Source of the DNA: Lysobacter spongiicola DSM 21749
GTDB lineage: Bacteria > Pseudomonadota > Gammaproteobacteria > Xanthomonadales > Xanthomonadaceae
Length of the DNA: 64,000 bases
Direction: 5' to 3'
Assembly: GCF_900167055.1 (NCBI RefSeq)
Contig: NZ_FUXP01000004.1
Location: 1 to 64,000 of the forward strand
The number at the start of each line of letters is the position of its first letter. The stretch's first letter is position 1. Positions 37,801 through 46,933 of the stretch are shown piece by piece. A program made the position numbers and the translations under genes. The notes beneath the pieces are model-generated. The model made no database searches and was not told the DNA's origin. It was given only the letters and a program-made list of their open reading frames with translations.

Positions 37801-38835
37801 CTATCGGGTCGGATCGAACCCGATCGTCCGCCGTGTCGTAACTGCCGCCGAGATGGGCTGGAAGCGCCACCGTTGGACCGCATCCAAGGCAGCGCGATCA
37901 AAGATGCGCGGTGGATCCGAGCGAACGACGCGTGCCGAAGTCACTGCGCCATTCGTTCCGACGGTAAATTCAACCTGCACCTCGCCCGAAGTACCCGCTC
38001 GCAAAGCGTCCCGCGGGAACGTGGGCGCAGGAGTGGACAGCGGCCGCAGATCGGCGGCAGTAGGTTGTGCCGCCGCCGTGGTACGCGCAGCCTGCTGCTG
38101 TGCTGCCCGACGCTCCGCCGCTTCCCGTTCTGCGGCCGCGGCCGCATTGGCGGCGGCGACCCTGGCCGCCTCTTCCTCGGCGGCTTGCTGCTCCGCCAGT
38201 TGCTGCGCGGCTTCTTCCTGCTGGCGGCGCTGGTCGGCCAGGCGCTGGCGCTCCAGTTCCGCCTGCTGTGCCGCCTGCTGTTCGGCGGTGACGACCTCGC
38301 GTTCCGCACGCTCTTCCGCCGCCTGCTGGCGGGCATCGATGTTGCTCTTCAAACGCGAGAGCGCCGGATGCGAGGGCTCTGCCTTCTCAAGCAGCGCGGC
38401 CAGTCGTCGTGCTTCGCTGAAGTCGTCGCGCGCGATGCTCTGCTCGGTGGCGATGACGGTCATCGGCAGCAGGTCGGTCAGGGCGCTGGATACCGAAGCA
38501 TCCCCCTCCGACTTGTCACGCAGGGCGAGGTAGTACTCGACGGCGTTATCGCCAGCCGGAGCGTAAAGTCGATTCTCGGCATAGGCCGCGCGAGCCGCCT
38601 GGCGCAGCTCGTCCTCGCCGAGCGCGTTGACGCTGTCGGCGACGGCCGTCTCGGGCGTGGGTGCGGGTTCGGACGCGGCCGGTGCGGTGGCCGGCGCGGT
38701 GCCCAGTGCCGCCTGGTCCGATGCGGCATCGTCGCCGCCACAGGCGGAAAGCGCCAGACCGGCAGCGAGTGCAAGCGACAGGCGTGAAACGGCGGCAAGC
38801 CGGCGCGGATGCCGGTCTTTGATCTTGGTGTTCAT
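37801..38835 (-). CDS. Lipoprotein with coiled coil and TonB C-terminal domain
   Basis: 344 residues from the ATG at 38835. The signal sequence has lipobox LSAC (about Cys29) with Gly at +2, suggesting outer-membrane sorting. A region of about residues 120-250 is rich in Ala, Gln, Glu and Arg (QQAAEERAEREVVTAEQQAA) and should form a long coiled coil. The C-terminal ~85 residues are a TonB domain (FPRDALRAGTSGEVQVEFTV, AALDAVQRWRFQPI). An inner-membrane anchor, as in classical TonB, is missing. Function unclear. Confidence 0.75.
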   Translation of the reverse strand: MNTKIKDRHPRRLAAVSRLSLALAAGLALSACGGDDAASDQAALGTAPATAPAASEPAPTPETAVADSVNALGEDELRQAARAAYAENRLYAPAGDNAVEYYLALRDKSEGDASVSSALTDLLPMTVIATEQSIARDDFSEARRLAALLEKAEPSHPALSRLKSNIDARQQAAEERAEREVVTAEQQAAQQAELERQRLADQRRQQEEAAQQLAEQQAAEEEAARVAAANAAAAAEREAAERRAAQQQAARTTAAAQPTAADLRPLSTPAPTFPRDALRAGTSGEVQVEFTVGTNGAVTSARVVRSDPPRIFDRAALDAVQRWRFQPISAAVTTRRTIGFDPTR

Positions 38836-38973
38836 GTAGAGCTCCCCTGAAGTGCGACCTGCTGGGCACACATGCACAAGTTCGCGAGAGCGCGGTGCTC
38901 TTGTCAAGCGCGGCCGCCGGAGCCTGCCACACCACGCACCACCACCGACGCCAAATGTGACTGTCATCACACT

Positions 38974-40329
38974 CTATTTGCCGATGCAGAAGCTCGAAAA
39001 GATGCTGCCCAGGAGATCATCGGCGCGAACCACGCCGGTGATCTCTCCCAGCGTGTCATGGGCCGCCCGTAACGCCTCCGCCGCGAGGTCAAGCGATTCA
39101 AGCTCCAAGTGTCGTGCCGCCTGCGCCAGCTCGACGGCGCTGCGGCGCAGTGCATCCACGTGGCGGGTGCGCGCGGTGAAGCTGCCTTCGGTGCTTGAAG
39201 GCGCGCCCCCTGCGAGTGCCGCCAGTGCCTTGCGCACTTCCTCCAGCCCCTGGCCGGTCAGGGCCGACACCGCGAGGTGGCGATCGGTTCCGCCATCGGC
39301 AACAGCGGCCGCCTCGCCATCGGTGAGGTCGATCTTGTTGTGCAGCCACAGCCGCGCCGGGACGCCTGCGATCGAATCGGCGATCACGCTGGTACCGCCG
39401 GTGACATCACGGGCATCGAGCACGATGATCGCCAGGTCGGCCCTATCCAGCTCGGACCGGGCGCGGCGCATGCCTTCCCGTTCGATGCTGTCGCCACCGT
39501 CGCGCAAGCCAGCGGTATCCACCAGCGTCAGTTCCACGCCATCAACCCGCACGACTTCCTGCAACAGGTCGCGGGTGGTGCCGGCAACGTCAGTGACGAT
39601 GGCACGGTCGACGCCGGCGAGCGCGTTGAGCAGCGAACTTTTTCCAGCGTTGGGTGGCCCGACGATGACCGCGTGCAGTCCGTCGCGCAGGCGCCGCCCC
39701 CGCTCAGCTTCGAGCATGAGCTGGTCGAGGTCGATCCGCAGGTGGACCAGCCGCCGTCTGAGCCCGTCACCGCCCAGCGTCTCCAGCGACTCGTCGGCGA
39801 AGTCGATCGCCGCTTCGACATGGACCCGGACCGCCAGCAGGCCTTCGGCGATGGCATCGATCCGGCGCGAGAAATCGCCTTCCAGGGTCCGTCGGGCGGC
39901 GCGGGCGGCGCGGATGTCGCCCGCGGCGATCAGATCGGCGACCGCCTCGGCCTGGGCGAGGTCCAGCCTGCCTTCCAGGAAAGCGCGTTCACTGAACTCG
40001 CCCGGGCGTGCGTGCCTTGCCCCCAACTCAAGGCACCGGCCCAGCAGCGCCCGCAGGACCGCCACGCCACCGTGGCCCTGCAGCTCGACCACGTCTTCAC
40101 CGGTGTAGCTGGCCGGCCCCGGGAAGAAAAGCGCGATACCGTCGTCGAGCACTTCGTCGTCCGCATCGTGGAACCGCACGTGGTGCGCACGCCGCGCCGC
40201 CAACGGGCGCCCGCAGATCCGTTCGCCGATGTCCCGGGATCCGGGGCCCGACAGGCGCACGATGCCGATGCCGCCGGCACCCGGTGCCGTGGCGATCGCT
40301 GCGATGGTGTCGCGGTGGGATGGCTGCAT
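38974..40329 (-). CDS. mnmE: tRNA modification GTPase MnmE
   Basis: 451 residues from the ATG at 40329 (an upstream ATG at 40362 lies in the terminator). The N-terminal folate-binding domain ([20 protein letters not shown]), G1 motif GPPNAGKS (224-231), DTAG, and the C-terminal FCIGK with its conserved cysteine are complete. With MnmG it adds the cmnm5 group to wobble uridine of some tRNAs. Conserved neighbour of yidC, 78 bp apart. Confidence 0.95.
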   Translation of the reverse strand: MQPSHRDTIAAIATAPGAGGIGIVRLSGPGSRDIGERICGRPLAARRAHHVRFHDADDEVLDDGIALFFPGPASYTGEDVVELQGHGGVAVLRALLGRCLELGARHARPGEFSERAFLEGRLDLAQAEAVADLIAAGDIRAARAARRTLEGDFSRRIDAIAEGLLAVRVHVEAAIDFADESLETLGGDGLRRRLVHLRIDLDQLMLEAERGRRLRDGLHAVIVGPPNAGKSSLLNALAGVDRAIVTDVAGTTRDLLQEVVRVDGVELTLVDTAGLRDGGDSIEREGMRRARSELDRADLAIIVLDARDVTGGTSVIADSIAGVPARLWLHNKIDLTDGEAAAVADGGTDRHLAVSALTGQGLEEVRKALAALAGGAPSSTEGSFTARTRHVDALRRSAVELAQAARHLELESLDLAAEALRAAHDTLGEITGVVRADDLLGSIFSSFCIGK

Positions 40330-40358
40330 GTCGTTATCGTCGCAGATGGGGCACCAAT

Positions 40359-40387
40359 GCAAAGCCCGCCACGAGGGCGGGCTTTGC
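40359..40387 (-). terminator. Terminator-like hairpin after yidC
   Basis: A perfect 12-bp stem, GCAAAGCCCGCC (40359-40370) with GGCGGGCTTTGC (40376-40387), and a 5-nt loop. It sits between the yidC stop (40408) and the mnmE start (40329). The stem contains its own TTT run; the tail on the minus strand is ATTGG, so termination may be partial. Confidence 0.7.
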
Positions 40388-40407
40388 GGCGAAACCGGGT
40401 GGGACGG

Positions 40408-42123
40408 TCAGGCCTTGACCGGCGCCTCGCTGTACTTCCTGATCATCCACCATTGCTGGAGCAGTCCAAGGCCGGCATTGGTCACCCAGTACAGCACCAG
40501 GCCCGCCGGGAAGAAGGCGAACATCACGCCCATGACCAGCGGCATCAGCTGCATCATCTTCTGCTGCATCGGGTCGATGCCGGCCATCGGGTTGAGCTTC
40601 TGCGTCGCCCACAACAGTGCCATGTTGATGATCGGCAGCACAAAGTAGGGATCACGCGCGGTCAGGTCCTGGATCCAGAGGATCCACGGCGCATGGCGCA
40701 GCTCGACCGACTCCGACAGCATCCAGTACAGGGCCAGGAACACCGGCATCTGTACCAACAGCGGCAGGCAGCCACCGACGGGATTGATCTTCTCCTTCTT
40801 GTACAGCTCCATCATCGCCTGCTGGAGCTTCTGGCGATCGTCGCCATAGCGCTCCTTCAACTGCGCCATCCGCGGCTGGAACTTGCGCATCTTCGCCATC
40901 GACTTGTACTGCGCCGCCGACAGCGGGTACATCAGCAGCTTGATCACCAGCACCAGTCCGACGATCGCCCAGCCCCAGTTGCCGAGCAGGTCGTGCAGGT
41001 TCTCGAGCACCCAGAAGAGCCAGCCGGCCAGGGTAGCCATGATGCTGAAGCGGCTGAAATCGACCGCTCGCTCCAGCCCCGGCACCTGTTGGGCCTGGAT
41101 CTGGCTGACCAGTTTCGGGCCCACCCACAACCGTGCCTCGGTGGCGGCCGAACCTCCCGAAGGCGCCTGCAGGCCCGGGCCCAGCGAACGGATCAGGTAG
41201 TGGCTGCGACCGTTGTCGCTCGGGGTGGCCAGGGAGAACGTGGTGGTGTCGCCGGGCTGCGGAATCCAGGCACCGAAGAAGTGATGCTGGAGGAACGCGA
41301 TCCAGCCGCCGGTGACCTGCCGGTTGAGCGGGCCGTCCTCGACGAATTCGTCATACGGGCGGCGCTCGTACTTCTCCCCGGGGCTGTACCACGCCGCGCC
41401 CTGGAAACTGTACTGCTCGACGCTCATCGGCCCGGACTTCTCCAGCGCCCGCGGCACGCGGCTGAGCTGGCGATAGACAAAACCCTGCCAGGGCTCGTTG
41501 CTGCGGTTGATCACCTCATCGCGCACCTGCACCACGTACTCGCCGCGGTTGAAGGTGAACGTCCGGCGGATGGTGACGCCTTCGCTGCCGGTCCAGCGGA
41601 ACGGGACCACCACCTGTTCTTCGCCAGGATCCAGCTTGAGGTCCGCGCCCGCCGGGATCGCTTCGCGATCGAGGGTGAAGCCGTTCTGGTGGGTCGGCGC
41701 GCGCCCGCTGTTACTGACCCATCCGCTCTGGGCGACGAAGTAGTTGGCGGGGTCCTGCGTGAACAGCCTGACCGGCGGGCTGTCCTCGTCGGCCGTGCTC
41801 GGATAGCGCAGGAGATCGGCGCGACGAACCTCGCCTCCGTCCAGCACGACGCGCAGCACGTCGGTGACGACCGCCACCGCCTGGGGCGCCGCGGTTGTCG
41901 TCTGTGACGAACCACTGGCTGGCACCCCGGCAGGGGGAGCGGTCATGACAGGTGCCGCGGGAACCTGTCCGTCCAGCGACGGGTCCAGGTCCGGGATGCT
42001 GCCTTCGCTACTCGTCGTGGCGGGCGCCGGCGGCGGGGCCACGGACTCCTTGTTCCATTCCATCCAGAGGAGGGTCGCCACCATCACCCAGGCGAAAAGA
42101 AGGAATAAGCGGGTCTGGTTCAT
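40408..42123 (-). CDS. yidC: Membrane protein insertase YidC
   Basis: 571 residues. An N-terminal anchor (RLFLLFAWVMVATLLWMEW) is followed by a Pro/Ala/Thr-rich linker, the large periplasmic P1 domain (about 90-350), and the C-terminal insertase core with NWGWAIVGLVLVIKLLMYPL, GGCLPLLVQMPVFLALYWML and VMFAFFPAGLVLYWVTN. It inserts proteins into the inner membrane, with or without Sec. The start overlaps the rnpA stop by 4 bp, as in the usual rpmH-rnpA-yidC order. No separate yidD gene is seen between them. Confidence 0.95.
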   Translation of the reverse strand: MNQTRLFLLFAWVMVATLLWMEWNKESVAPPPAPATTSSEGSIPDLDPSLDGQVPAAPVMTAPPAGVPASGSSQTTTAAPQAVAVVTDVLRVVLDGGEVRRADLLRYPSTADEDSPPVRLFTQDPANYFVAQSGWVSNSGRAPTHQNGFTLDREAIPAGADLKLDPGEEQVVVPFRWTGSEGVTIRRTFTFNRGEYVVQVRDEVINRSNEPWQGFVYRQLSRVPRALEKSGPMSVEQYSFQGAAWYSPGEKYERRPYDEFVEDGPLNRQVTGGWIAFLQHHFFGAWIPQPGDTTTFSLATPSDNGRSHYLIRSLGPGLQAPSGGSAATEARLWVGPKLVSQIQAQQVPGLERAVDFSRFSIMATLAGWLFWVLENLHDLLGNWGWAIVGLVLVIKLLMYPLSAAQYKSMAKMRKFQPRMAQLKERYGDDRQKLQQAMMELYKKEKINPVGGCLPLLVQMPVFLALYWMLSESVELRHAPWILWIQDLTARDPYFVLPIINMALLWATQKLNPMAGIDPMQQKMMQLMPLVMGVMFAFFPAGLVLYWVTNAGLGLLQQWWMIRKYSEAPVKA

Positions 42124-42647
42124 GGTGTCCGGCAGGCTCGACCGGCGCCGGGACCCGGCGCGGGATCATTGGGAGGGGAGTCGTCGGTTCGACTCGGCGC
42201 GGGCATTGTGCCGGCCACTGCCGGTCCGGGCAACGCGGCTGCCGCGGGAGACAGTGCACCTGCGCGCTTCAGCAGGTTGAAGAATGCCTGGCGCAACTGG
42301 TCGGCGTCCTGTGCACTCGCACCGGGACGCGCAACCACGACATAGTCGCCATCGCGCAGGAACCCGCGCCGCTGGCGGAAGGCTTCGCGCAGGACGCGCT
42401 TTACCCGGTTGCGGCCGACGGCACGGCGGTCCACCTTTCGCGACACGGCCAGGCCCAGGCGTACCCCACCGGCGGAATCCGGAACAGGCATGGGCGTGGT
42501 TGGCTCTCCGGAATCATCCACCGCAGCGGGCGGCGTCCAATGAAGGGCCAGCACGGGCAACGCGACCCGACGGCCCTGCTTGAATATGCGGTCGAAGTCC
42601 GGACGCGCGCGTACCCGCGCGGTGCGCGGGAACCGGTGGGTCGTCAT
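42120..42647 (-). CDS. rnpA: Ribonuclease P protein component
   Basis: 175 residues, longer than the usual ~120. The core is FPRTARVRARPDFDRIFKQG and the RNR motif AVGRNRVKRVLREAFR, which contacts the RNA subunit. Two additions stand out: a Pro/Ala/Asp-rich insert after residue about 38 and a C-terminal Pro/Ala/Gly tail of about 45 residues that overlaps the yidC start. Acts in tRNA 5' maturation. Located 48 bp after rpmH. Confidence 0.95.
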   Translation of the reverse strand: MTTHRFPRTARVRARPDFDRIFKQGRRVALPVLALHWTPPAAVDDSGEPTTPMPVPDSAGGVRLGLAVSRKVDRRAVGRNRVKRVLREAFRQRRGFLRDGDYVVVARPGASAQDADQLRQAFFNLLKRAGALSPAAAALPGPAVAGTMPAPSRTDDSPPNDPAPGPGAGRACRTP

Positions 42648-42695
42648 CGTGGGAAAGACGGCGGTGTCAGTGGACCGCCGCCGCAGGTCCGGCGC

Positions 42696-42836
42696 TTACG
42701 CGCAGAGACGCTTGCGGCCCTTGGCGCGGCGACGCGCCAGGATCTTGCGGCCGTCGGCGGTCGCCATGCGGGCACGGAAGCCGTGGTCGCGCTTGCGCTT
42801 GAGGTTGCTGGGCTGGTAGGTGCGCTTGGTGGCCAT
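42696..42836 (-). CDS. rpmH: 50S ribosomal protein L34
   Basis: 46 residues starting [20 protein letters not shown] and ending [14 protein letters not shown], the complete L34 sequence pattern. The start at 42836 is set by the conserved N-terminus; the frame runs 17 codons upstream without homology. First gene of the leftward rpmH-rnpA-yidC-mnmE group, divergent from dnaA. Confidence 0.97.
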   Translation of the reverse strand: MATKRTYQPSNLKRKRDHGFRARMATADGRKILARRRAKGRKRLCA

Positions 42837-43076
42837 GCGGGGCGGCTCTGCGGTTACGGCGGAAAAGACCGGCAAGTCTAACGACATGCCCGGCGACAGG
42901 TCAACTGCCGCGGATGCGCCGCCTTATGTGGCGTAGTCCGCGTGGCTCCTCGCCCGCCACGGATGGACCGCCCGCGCATGCTAGTCTGGTCGACCCCCTG
43001 ATCATCCGTGGCTCGCGTCGCCTGCGTGGCGCACGGGCGGCGCATGCACAAGCACGATTTCAAGCACACGAACCCT

Positions 43077-44408
43077 ATGGACGCCTGGCCCCGCTGCCTA
43101 GAACGCCTCGAAGCCGAGTTCCCGGCCGAGGACGTCCACACCTGGCTCAAACCACTCCAAGCCAGCCGCCACGACCGCGGAATGGTGCTGTACGCGCCCA
43201 ACGCATTCGTGGTGGAACACGTCCGCGAGCGGTACCTCGACCGGATCCGGGAACTGCTCGCCCATTTCGCCGGCAGCGACGAGGTCAGCCTCGAAGTCGG
43301 TTCGATGCCGCGCGCGCCCACCACCCCGGCGGCGACGCCGGTCGCGGCCGGGCGTCCGGTTCCGGCAGCTGCCGTCGAAGCATTCAACGGGCATCTGGAC
43401 AGCCACTACACCTTCGACAACTTCGTCGAGGGCCGCAGCAACCAGCTGGGCCGCGCCGCCGCATGGCAGGCCGCGCTCAAACCGGGCGAGCGGGCCCACA
43501 ACCCGCTGCTGCTCTACGGCGGCACCGGGCTGGGCAAGACCCACCTGATGTTCGCCGCCGGCAACGCCATGCGCCAGGCCAATCCCGGCACCCGGGTGAT
43601 GTACCTGCGCAGCGAACAGTTCTTCAGCGCGATGATGAAGGCGCTGCAGGAAAAGGCGATGGACGGGTTCAAGCGCCAGTTCCAGCAGGTCGACGCACTG
43701 CTGATCGACGACATCCAGTTCTTCGCCGGCAAGGACCGCACGCAGGAGGAGTTCTTCCACACCTTCAATGCGCTGTTCGATGGCAAGCAGCAGATCATCC
43801 TGACCTGCGATCGCTATCCGCGCGAAGTCGAGGGGCTGGAACCCCGACTCAAGTCGCGCCTGGCCTGGGGGCTGAGCGTTGCGATCGAGCCACCGGATTT
43901 CGAGACGCGCGCCCAGATCGTCCTGTCCAAGGCCGCCGAACGCGGCGCGGCCATCCCGGAGGAAGTCGCATTCCTGCTGGCCAAGAAGATGCGTTCGAAC
44001 GTGCGTGACCTGGAGGGGGCACTGAACACCCTCACGGCACGGGCCAACTTCACCGGGCGCACCATTACGCCCGAGTTTGCCCAGGAAACGCTGCGCGACC
44101 TGTTGCGCGCACAGCAGCACTCCGTCGGCATCCCCAACATCCAGAAGACCGTGGCAGACTACTACGGCCTGCAGATCAAGGACTTGCTGTCCAAACGCCG
44201 CACCCGCTCACTCGCCCGACCGCGGCAGATGGCGATGGCGCTGACCAAGGAGTTGACCGAGCACAGCCTGCCCGAGATCGGCGATGCATTTGCCGGCCGT
44301 GACCACACCACGGTGCTACACGCATGCCGGCAGATCCGGACGTTGATGGAAACCGACGGAAAGCTGCACGAAGACTGGGACAAGTTGATCAGGAAACTCA
44401 GCGAATGA
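43077..44408 (+). CDS. dnaA: Chromosomal replication initiator protein DnaA
   Basis: 443 residues from the ATG at 43077, set by the family start [20 protein letters not shown]; an ATG at 43044 would add 11 residues. The domain I/II region is short, the AAA+ core has Walker [10 protein letters not shown] and Walker [10 protein letters not shown], and the DNA-binding domain IV has [16 protein letters not shown]. It binds DnaA boxes at the origin, here probably in the gap right after the gene. Confidence 0.97.
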   Translation: MDAWPRCLERLEAEFPAEDVHTWLKPLQASRHDRGMVLYAPNAFVVEHVRERYLDRIRELLAHFAGSDEVSLEVGSMPRAPTTPAATPVAAGRPVPAAAVEAFNGHLDSHYTFDNFVEGRSNQLGRAAAWQAALKPGERAHNPLLLYGGTGLGKTHLMFAAGNAMRQANPGTRVMYLRSEQFFSAMMKALQEKAMDGFKRQFQQVDALLIDDIQFFAGKDRTQEEFFHTFNALFDGKQQIILTCDRYPREVEGLEPRLKSRLAWGLSVAIEPPDFETRAQIVLSKAAERGAAIPEEVAFLLAKKMRSNVRDLEGALNTLTARANFTGRTITPEFAQETLRDLLRAQQHSVGIPNIQKTVADYYGLQIKDLLSKRRTRSLARPRQMAMALTKELTEHSLPEIGDAFAGRDHTTVLHACRQIRTLMETDGKLHEDWDKLIRKLSE

Positions 44409-44643
44409 AACGTGTGGGCGGATGCGGGACAAGTTGTGGACAAGTGGGTCCGCGGCGGTAGCCAGAAAAGTTGTCCACAGGTTGTCCCGCTGCCGGGACC
44501 TGGGTTGTACAGAGTTTTGCCTGCACCTTATATTCTTGTATTTCAGTGGGTTACGTGAGTTTTCCCGCGGTTTCGCCAGCACCACCACCACCATGCTTTT
44601 GATTTATTCCACTCTTTTGTATTGGGCATAGGGGAAGGACCGA
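44409..44643. other. Probable replication origin (oriC), dnaA-dnaN intergenic region
   Basis: The 235-bp gap contains two DnaA-box-like 9-mers TTGTCCACA, one on each strand (44435-44443 reversed, 44471-44479 forward). Each is joined to a weaker TTGTCCCGC-like box, forming a 20-bp inverted pair (44424-44443 and 44471-44490, 18 of 20 bases complementary). An A/T-rich stretch follows (44528-44550 and 44593-44633), which could serve as the unwinding element. Gene strand bias also switches here. No strict TTATCCACA box is present. Confidence 0.7.
44505..44534 (+). promoter_or_regulatory. Candidate dnaN promoter
   Basis: TTGTAC (44505-44510) and TATATT (44529-44534) with an 18-bp spacer, about 110 bp ahead of dnaN and inside the origin region. 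The spacing and -10 are good, the -35 is fair. Its closeness to the DnaA boxes would couple dnaN expression to DnaA. Confidence 0.45.
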
Positions 44644-45744
44644 ATGCGTTTCAGCCTGCAACGAGAAGTGTTCCTCAAGCCGTTGGCCCAGGTCGTCAAC
44701 GTGGTCGAACGGCGCCAGACCCTCCCGGTGCTGGCCAATCTGCTGGCCCAGGTCAAGGACGGCCAGCTGTCGCTGACCGGAACCGACCTCGAGGTCGAGA
44801 TGGTCTCCCGGGTGCTGGTCGAGGATGCCGAGGACGGTGAGACCACGATCCCGGCGCGGAAGCTGTTCGACATCATCCGCGCCTTGCCCGATGGCAGCCG
44901 GATCAGCGTCAGCCAATCCGGCGAGAAGATCACGGTGTCGGCCGGACGCTCGCGGTTCACCCTCGCCAGTCTGCCCGCGAACGATTTCCCCTCGGTGGAT
45001 GAGGTGGAAGCGACGGAGCGGGTCCGGGTATCGGAAGCCACACTGAAGGAGCTGATCGAACGTACCGCGTTCGCCATGGCCCAGCAGGATGTCCGGTATT
45101 ACCTCAACGGGCTGTTGTTCGACCTGCGCGAAGACACCCTGCGCTGCGTCGCGACCGACGGCCACCGCTTGGCCCTGTGCGAAGCGGCTTACGAGGGAAG
45201 CACCCAGACCAAGCGGCAGATCATCGTTCCGCGCAAGGGTGTGACCGAGCTGCAGCGTCTGCTGGAAGGCGGCGATCGGGAGCTGGAGCTGGAAATGGGA
45301 CGCGGCCACATCAGGGTCAAGCGCGACGACGTCACCTTTACCAGCAAGCTCATTGACGGCCGCTTCCCGGATTACGAAGCCGTTATCCCGATTGGGGCCG
45401 ACAAGGAGGTAAGGATCGATCGCGAGGTGCTGCGGGCGTCCCTGCAGCGTGCCGCCATCCTGTCCAACGAGAAGTACCGCGGTGTCCGCATCGAGGTCTC
45501 ACCTGGCCAGCTTAAGATCAGTGCCCACAACCCGGAGCAGGAAGAGGCGCAGGAGGAGGTTGAAGCCGACACCAGGGTCGACGACCTTGCGGTGGGCTTC
45601 AACGTCAACTACCTGCTGGATGCGCTGACCGCCCTGCGGGAAGAGCAGGTGGTCCTGGCGCTGAGGGATGCCAATTCTTCCGCGCTCGTGCGTGAAGCCA
45701 CCAACGACAAATGCCGCCACGTGGTCATGCCGCTGCGGCTGTAA
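44644..45744 (+). CDS. dnaN: DNA polymerase III beta subunit (sliding clamp)
   Basis: 366 residues, the standard clamp length. It begins MRFSLQREVFLKPLAQVVNV and ends HVVMPLRL, with three repeated clamp domains and KRRQTLPVLANLL-like motifs near the start. AGGGGAAGG stands before the ATG. It tethers polymerase III to DNA. Followed by a parS-like site and a hairpin before recF. Confidence 0.97.
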   Translation: MRFSLQREVFLKPLAQVVNVVERRQTLPVLANLLAQVKDGQLSLTGTDLEVEMVSRVLVEDAEDGETTIPARKLFDIIRALPDGSRISVSQSGEKITVSAGRSRFTLASLPANDFPSVDEVEATERVRVSEATLKELIERTAFAMAQQDVRYYLNGLLFDLREDTLRCVATDGHRLALCEAAYEGSTQTKRQIIVPRKGVTELQRLLEGGDRELELEMGRGHIRVKRDDVTFTSKLIDGRFPDYEAVIPIGADKEVRIDREVLRASLQRAAILSNEKYRGVRIEVSPGQLKISAHNPEQEEAQEEVEADTRVDDLAVGFNVNYLLDALTALREEQVVLALRDANSSALVREATNDKCRHVVMPLRL

Positions 45745-45760
45745 CGTTCCACGTGGAACA
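45745..45760. promoter_or_regulatory. parS-like site 1 (dnaN-recF gap)
   Basis: CGTTCCACGTGGAACA, 15 of 16 bases of the ParB-binding consensus TGTTCCACGTGGAACA found in Pseudomonas-type bacteria. It starts at the third base of the gap, right behind the dnaN stop codon. One of three such sites within 1.2 kb. Confidence 0.8.
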
Positions 45761-45768
45761 CGCCCCCA

Positions 45769-45803
45769 GATCGCGCCCGGCCTGTTCCGGGCGTGATCGT
45801 TTC
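45769..45803 (+). terminator. Terminator-like hairpin between dnaN and recF
   Basis: Stem GATCGCGCCCGG (45769-45780) with CCGGGCGTGATC (45787-45798), 12 pairs including one G-T, a 6-nt loop, then GTTTCT. It is a moderate intrinsic terminator that may reduce recF relative to dnaN. Confidence 0.55.
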
Positions 45804-45828
45804 TGGATTTCGAACCTGAGACACGCGG

Positions 45829-46926
45829 ATGTACCTGACCAGGCTTGATATCCGGAACTTTCGCGGCTTTGAGCAAACGCGATTGGCTCCAGAGCCCGGC
45901 TTCAATCTGATCACGGGCGGCAATGGCGCGGGAAAGACAACGCTCCTGGAGGCCATGCACCTGATGTCCTACGGGCGCAGTTTTCGTGGGCGGGTGCGCG
46001 ATGGACTGGTCCGCGGTGGGACCGATCAACTTGAAGTCTTCGTGGAGTGGCGGGTCGGGGACCCCGCCACGGATCGGGAGGTGTCCCATCGAGCGGGGCT
46101 GCGTCACAGCGGGAGCCGCTGGGAAGGCCGGCTTGACGGCCAGGATGTTTCCAATCTGGGTGAGCTGTGCGCCGCTCTATCGGTGGTGTCGTTCGAGCCT
46201 GGCAGCCACGCCCTGGTCACTGGGCCGGCTGAAGTCCGCCGCCGGTTCGTGGACTGGGGTTTGTTCCACGTGGAACCAGGGTTTCTTCCGCTGTGGCGCC
46301 GCTACGCGCGGGCCCTCAAACAGCGAAACGCGCTCCTGAAGGCGAGGGCCCCAATGAGGCACTTCGAGCCATGGGATGCTGAGCTGGTCCTGGCGGGCGA
46401 AGCCCTCGACAGCTACAGGGCGTCCTATATCCATGAGATCGCCGCCCTTTTTTCCGAGCTGGTTTCCGTATGTGCTCCTTCGCTGGGGCGGACCTGCCTG
46501 GAACATGTCCCTGGGTGGCGGCGCGAGGAGGTGTCCCTGGCCGATGCACTCCTGCTATCCCGGGACCGCGACCTGCTGACAGGTCACACCTCCGTGGGCC
46601 CCCATCGTGCCGACTGGCGCATCTGCCTTGCCTCCCTGCCGGGGCGCGAGGCGCTATCCCGCGGCCAGGCCAAACTGATTGCGCTCGCTGCGTTGCTCAG
46701 CCAGGCGGAGCATCAGGCCGCGAAGCGCGGAAGCTGGCCCGTTTTTCTTCTGGATGATCTTGGCTCGGAACTCGACCGAGCCCACCGGGAGCGGGTGCTG
46801 GGCCGTGTGCTGGCCTATGGCGCCCAGATATTTGTCACCGGGACCGAAGCAGACGTTCCCGGCCTCACCGGCATCGAGCACCCCGTGTTCCACGTGGAAC
46901 ATGGCAGCGTTCAACGGCTTCAATGA
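45829..46926 (+). CDS. recF: DNA replication and repair protein RecF
   Basis: 365 residues. Walker A GGNGAGKTT (about 28-36), the RecF motif DWGLFHVEPGFLPLWRRYAR, signature LSRGQAKLIALAALLSQA and Walker B FLLDDLGSELD. It acts in recombinational gap repair. The coding sequence contains two parS-like palindromes at the DNA level. Confidence 0.95.
   Translation: MYLTRLDIRNFRGFEQTRLAPEPGFNLITGGNGAGKTTLLEAMHLMSYGRSFRGRVRDGLVRGGTDQLEVFVEWRVGDPATDREVSHRAGLRHSGSRWEGRLDGQDVSNLGELCAALSVVSFEPGSHALVTGPAEVRRRFVDWGLFHVEPGFLPLWRRYARALKQRNALLKARAPMRHFEPWDAELVLAGEALDSYRASYIHEIAALFSELVSVCAPSLGRTCLEHVPGWRREEVSLADALLLSRDRDLLTGHTSVGPHRADWRICLASLPGREALSRGQAKLIALAALLSQAEHQAAKRGSWPVFLLDDLGSELDRAHRERVLGRVLAYGAQIFVTGTEADVPGLTGIEHPVFHVEHGSVQRLQ
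46262..46277. promoter_or_regulatory. parS-like site 2 (inside recF)
   Basis: TGTTCCACGTGGAACC, one of the two sequence forms of Pseudomonas parS. It encodes the conserved RecF FHVEP, so protein constraint and ParB binding may coincide. Confidence 0.75.
46886..46901. promoter_or_regulatory. parS-like site 3 (3' end of recF)
   Basis: TGTTCCACGTGGAACA, a perfect 16-bp palindrome identical to the parS consensus, near the recF 3' end and about 140 bp before gyrB. Confidence 0.85.
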
Positions 46927-46933
46927 GTGCGTC

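Noticed and set aside
39277-41907. 876-codon plus-strand open frame
   Set aside because: Antisense to mnmE and yidC, both unmistakable genes; composition is that of a GC-rich shadow.
42837-43076. rpmH-dnaA gap as the origin
   Set aside because: No DnaA-box-like 9-mers or A/T-rich stretch were found there, whereas the dnaA-dnaN gap has both.
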